From Metallyticus violacea (Eukaryota; Arthropoda; Insecta; Mantodea; Metallyticidae), in the NCBI GenBank assembly GCA_030762175.1, contig JAUJEO010000019.1:2176001-2240000 (forward strand): a stretch of DNA of 64,000 nucleotides. Direction: 5' to 3'. Shown here in pieces: positions 60,739 through 64,000 of this stretch. Within the stretch, counting starts at the first letter, position 1, and each line of letters starts with the position of its first letter. The notes below the pieces were generated by a model, which worked only from the letters and a program-made list of their open reading frames with translations, ran no database searches and was not told the DNA's origin. The translations under genes and the position numbers were made by a program.

Positions 60739-61655
60739 AAATAAGAACGGAAAAAAAGTGATTCTAACGAAGTTTCCAAACTTCGAAAAAAAATTTTTTT
60801 CTTTTCGAGATTCTTTGCGCATAATATGCTTGTCTAAGGCTATCAAACTAGTATAATGAAAGAGAACAAGTTATCTCAAATAAGAATGTAAAAAAAGTGA
60901 TTCTAAGGAAGTTTCCAAACTTCGAAAAAAAATTTTTTTCTTTTCGAGATTCTTTGCGCATAATATGCTTGTCTGAGGCTATCAAACTAGTATAATGAAA
61001 GAGAACCAGTTATCTCAAATAAGAACGGAAAAAAAGTGATTCTAACGAGGTTTCCAATCTTCGAAAAAAAAATTTTTTCTTTTCTAGATTCTTTGCGTAT
61101 AATATGCTTTTCTGAGACTATCAAACTAGTATAATGAAAGAGAACCAGTTATCTCAAATAAGAACGGAAAAAAAGTGATTCTAACGAAGTTTCCAAACTT
61201 CGAAAAAAATTTTTTTTCTTTTCGAGATTCTTTGCGCATAATATGCTTGTCTAAGGCTATCAAACTAGTATAATGAAAGAGAACAAGTTATCTCAAATAA
61301 GAACGGAAAAAAAGTGATTCTAACGAAGTTTCCAAACTTCGAAAAAGAATTTTTTTCTTTTCGAGATTCTTTGCGCATAATATGCTTGTCTGAGGCTATC
61401 AAACTAGTATAATGAAAGAGAACCAGTAATCTTAAATAAGAACGGAAAGAAAGTGTTTCTAACGAAGTTTCTAAACTTCGAAAAAAAATTTTTTTCTTTT
61501 CGAGATTCTTTGCGCATAATATGCTTGTCTAAGGCTATCAAACTAGTATAATGAAAGAGAACAAGTTATCTCAAATAAGAATGGAAAAAAAGTGATTACT
61601 AGGAAGTTTCCAAACTTCGAAAAAAAATTTTTTTCTTTTCGAGATTCTTTGCGCA
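60739..61655 (+). repeat. 973-bp 7-monomer unit 2, truncated (fourth location)
   Basis: Copy of 53653-54569, carrying the same GAAAAAGAATTTT and GGAAAGAAAGTG changes and ending at the same three-monomer deletion. Confidence 0.8.
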
Positions 61656-63956
61656 AAATATGCTTGTCTGAGGCTATCAAACTAGTATAATGAAAGAGAA
61701 CCAGTAATCTTAAATAAGAACGGAAAAAAAGTGATTCTAACGAAGTTTCCTAACTTCGAAAAAAAAATTTTTTCTTTTCGAGATTCTTTGCGCATAATAT
61801 GCTTGTCTAAGGCTATCAAACTAGTATAATGAAAGAGAACAAGTTATCTCAAATAAAAACGGAAAAAAAGTGATTCTAACGAAGTTTCCAAACTTCGAAA
61901 AAAAAATTTTTTCTTTTCGAGATTCTTTGCGCATAATATGCTTGTCTGAGGCTATCAAACTAGTATAATGAAAGAGAACCAGTAATCTTAAATAAGAACG
62001 GAAAAAAAGTGATTATAACGAAGTTTCCAAACTTCGAAAAAAAATTTTTTCTTTTCGAGATTCTTTGCGCATAATTTGCTTGTCTGAGGCTATCAAACTA
62101 GTATAATGAAAGAGAACCAGTTATCTCAAATAAGAACGGAAAAAAAGTGATTCTAACGAAGTTTCCAAACTTCGAAAAAAATTTTTTTTCTTTTCGAGAT
62201 TCTTTGCGCATAATATGCTTGTCTGAGGCTATCAAACTAGTATAATGAAAGAGAACCAGTAATCTGAAATAAGAACGGAAAAAAAGTGATTATAACGAAA
62301 TTTCCAAACTTCGAAAAAAAATTTTTTTCTTTTCGAGATTCTTTGCGCATAATATGCTTGTCTAATGCTATCAAACTAGTATAATGAAAGAGAACAAGTT
62401 ATCTTAAATAAGAACGGAAAAAAAGTGATTCTAACGAAGTTTCCAAACTTCTTAAAAAAAATTTTTTTCTTTTCGAGATTCTTTGCGCATAATATGCTTG
62501 TCTAAGGCTATCAAACTAGAATAATGAAAGAGAAGAAGTTATCTCAAATAAGAATGGAAAAAAAGTGATTCTAAGGAAGTTTCCAAACTTCGAAAAAAAT
62601 TTTTTTTCTTTTCCAGATTATTTGCGCATAATATGCTTGTCTGAGGCTATCAAACTAGTATAATGAAAGAGAACCAGTTATCTCAAATAAGAAAGGAAAA
62701 AAAGTGATTCTAACGAGGTTTCCAATCTTCGAAAAAAAATTTTTTTCTTTTCTAGATTCTTTGCGCATAATATGCTTTTCTGAGGCTATCAAACTAGTAT
62801 AATGAAAGACAACCAGTTATCTCAAATAAGAACGGAAAAAAAGTGATTCTAACGAAGTTTCCAAACTTCGAAAAAAAATTTATTTCTTTTCGAGAATATT
62901 TGCGCATAATATGCTTGTCTAAGGCTATCAAACTAGTATAATGAAAGAGAACATGTTATCTCAAATAAGAACGGAAAAAAAGTGATTCTAACGAAGTTTC
63001 CAAACTTCGAAAAAAAATTTTTTTCTTTTCGAGAGTCTTTGCGCATAATATGCTTGTCTGAGGCTATCAAACTAGTATAATGAAAGAGAACCAGTAATCT
63101 TAAATAAGAACGGAAAAAAAGTGATTATAACGAAGTTTCCAAACTTCGAAAAAAAATTTTTTCTTTTCGAGATTCTTTGCGCATAATATGCTTGTCTAAG
63201 GCTATCAAACAAGTATAATGAAAGAGAACAAGTTATCTCAAATAAAAATGGAAAAAAAGTGATTCTAAGGAAGTTTCCAAACTTCGAAAAAAAATTTTTT
63301 TCTTTTCGAGATTCTTTGCGCATAATATGCTTGTCTGAGGCTATCAAACTAGTATAATGAAAGAGAACCAGTTATCTCAAATAAGAACGGAAAAAAAGTG
63401 ATTCTAACGAAGTTTCCAAACTTCGAAAAAAAAATTTTTTCTTTTCGAGATTCTTTGCGCATAATATGCTTGTCTAGGGCTATCAAACAAGTATAATGAA
63501 AGAGAACAAGTTATCTCAAATAAGAATGGAAAAAAAGTGATTCTAAGGAAGTTTCCAAACTTCGAAAAAAAATTTTTTTCTTTTCGAGATTCTTTGCGCA
63601 TAATATGCTTGTCTAAGGCTATCAAACTAGTATAATGAAAGAGAACAAGTTATCTTAAATAAGAACGGAAAAAAAGTGATTCTAACGAAGTTTCCAAACT
63701 TCGAAAAAAAATTTTTTTCTTTTCGAGATTCTTTGCGCATAATATGCTTGTCTAAGGCTATCAAACTAGTATAATGAAAGAGAACAAGTTATCTCAAATA
63801 AGAATGGAAAAAAAGTGATTCTAAGGAAGTTTCCAAACTTCGAAAAAAAATTTTTTTCTTTTCGAGATTCTTTGCGCATAATATGCTTGTCTGAGGCTAT
63901 CAAACTTGTATAATGAAAGAGAACCAGTTATCTCAAATAAGAACGGAAAAAAAGTG

Positions 63957-64000
63957 ATTCTAACGAAGTTTCCAAACTTCGAAATAAAATTTTAATCTTT
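63957..64000 (+). repeat. Start of a further monomer, cut by the window edge
   Basis: The first 28 bp still match the 7,086-bp unit. From 63985 the sequence is GAAATAAAATTTTAATC, the class seen at 8154 and 21494, so the array goes on beyond the right edge. Confidence 0.85.

Larger units (their letters stand above)
56871..63956 (+). repeat. 7,086-bp tandem duplication, copy 2
   Basis: Repeats copy 1 with no difference at any of the variants I checked. Homology extends 28 bp past the unit, to 63984, where GAAAT replaces GAAAA. The exchange is therefore confined to 56871-56898, inside the 18-bp dyad and its flanks. This looks like the most recent large event in the window. Confidence 0.92.
1..64000 (+). 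repeat. 139-bp satellite DNA array, about 460 head-to-tail monomers
   Basis: Every line of the window is the same monomer of about 139 bp, recognisable by the leader AGGCTATCAAAC, the block GAAGTTTCCAAACTTC and the tail TTTGCGCATAATATGCTT. All copies lie in the same orientation; I found no inverted monomer, no foreign insert and no gap. The consensus has 20 C and 21 G in 139 bases. Monomer length varies mainly by one base in the two A/T tracts (138-140 bp). The array runs off both ends of the window. Such long, homogeneous, one-direction arrays are known from centromeric and pericentromeric heterochromatin of plants and animals; the centromeric role here is inference. I do not recognise the family. 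No protein-coding gene is supported anywhere: the plus strand has stops in all three frames within monomer positions 4-25, and the minus-strand frames slide by one base per monomer. Confidence 0.97.

Noticed and set aside
324..63625. Dozens of minus-strand ORFs of 62-106 codons with similar peptides (for example starting METSLESLFF or MIASDKHIMR).
   Set aside because: They are translations of the satellite itself. The same DNA is read in shifting frames because 139 is 3 x 46 + 1, each ends after about two monomers, and indels or stops are not avoided. The shared peptides only reflect shared repeats. No ribosome-binding, splice or promoter context sets them apart.
49785..63984. Possibility that the 7,086-bp repeat is an assembly artefact.
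   Set aside because: Not excluded, but the breakpoint is in monomer register and other pairs at different divergence show the same kind of event, so a true unequal exchange is the simpler reading. Long reads across the junction would decide.
1..64000. CRISPR array or bacterial repeat cluster.
   Set aside because: There are no spacers: the entire 139-bp period is conserved, including what would be spacer sequence.
1..64000. Transposon, LTR or insertion sequence inside the array.
   Set aside because: No interruption of monomer periodicity longer than a few bases and no target-site duplications were found.

Overview
The whole window is one uninterrupted array of a short tandem satellite. The basic monomer is 139 bp, AT-rich (41 G+C in the 139-bp consensus, about 30%), and always in the same orientation. 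Dividing 64,000 by about 138.8 gives roughly 460 monomers. I see no gene, RNA gene, transposon, CRISPR array or unique sequence. Open reading frames of 60-106 codons occur only on the minus strand and are by-products of the repeat: the monomer is one base longer than a multiple of three, so each frame slides from copy to copy. An array of this length, homogeneity and single orientation points to a eukaryotic nuclear genome, most likely centromeric or pericentromeric heterochromatin. I do not recognise the satellite family, so I name no species; plant and animal are both possible.

Monomer anatomy, numbered from the G of GTCTAAGG: a stop-rich leader with an ACTAGT palindrome at 16-21, an A7 tract at 59-65, a perfect 8+8 dyad around CC at 76-93, an A8T7 block at 94-108 followed by C and T4, then a GCATA-A-TATGC dyad at 127-137. 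Recurrent variant classes (AACGG or AATGG, TAACG or TAAGG, GAGGTTTCCAATCTTC, GAAATAAAATTTTAATC, GCATACCTATGC) act as barcodes that let copies be traced.

Layout, left to right: 1-7.9 kb, two copies of a 32/33-monomer block. 4.98-18.87 kb, a 6,948-bp (50-monomer) tandem duplication, each copy holding a nested 973-bp (7-monomer) duplication. 19.16-31.95 kb, a 6,524-bp (47-monomer) duplication whose second copy lost two monomers. 31.95-37.2 kb, a mosaic of short shuffled blocks. 37.2-47.5 kb, a 5,275-bp duplication with a 971-bp nested duplication and a 5-monomer deletion. 42.6-51.75 kb, a 4,584-bp duplication. 49.79-63.98 kb, a 7,086-bp (51-monomer) duplication that looks like the youngest. Over all this, 1-10.69 kb reappears at 43.74-54.57 kb, a spacing of about 43.88 kb (about 316 monomers).

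The pattern is serial unequal exchange: unit sizes are whole numbers of monomers (7, 10, 33, 38, 47, 50, 51) with no fixed higher-order period, and the exchange intervals can be narrowed to 22-150 bp. All comparisons were made by eye at diagnostic variants, not by base-by-base alignment.
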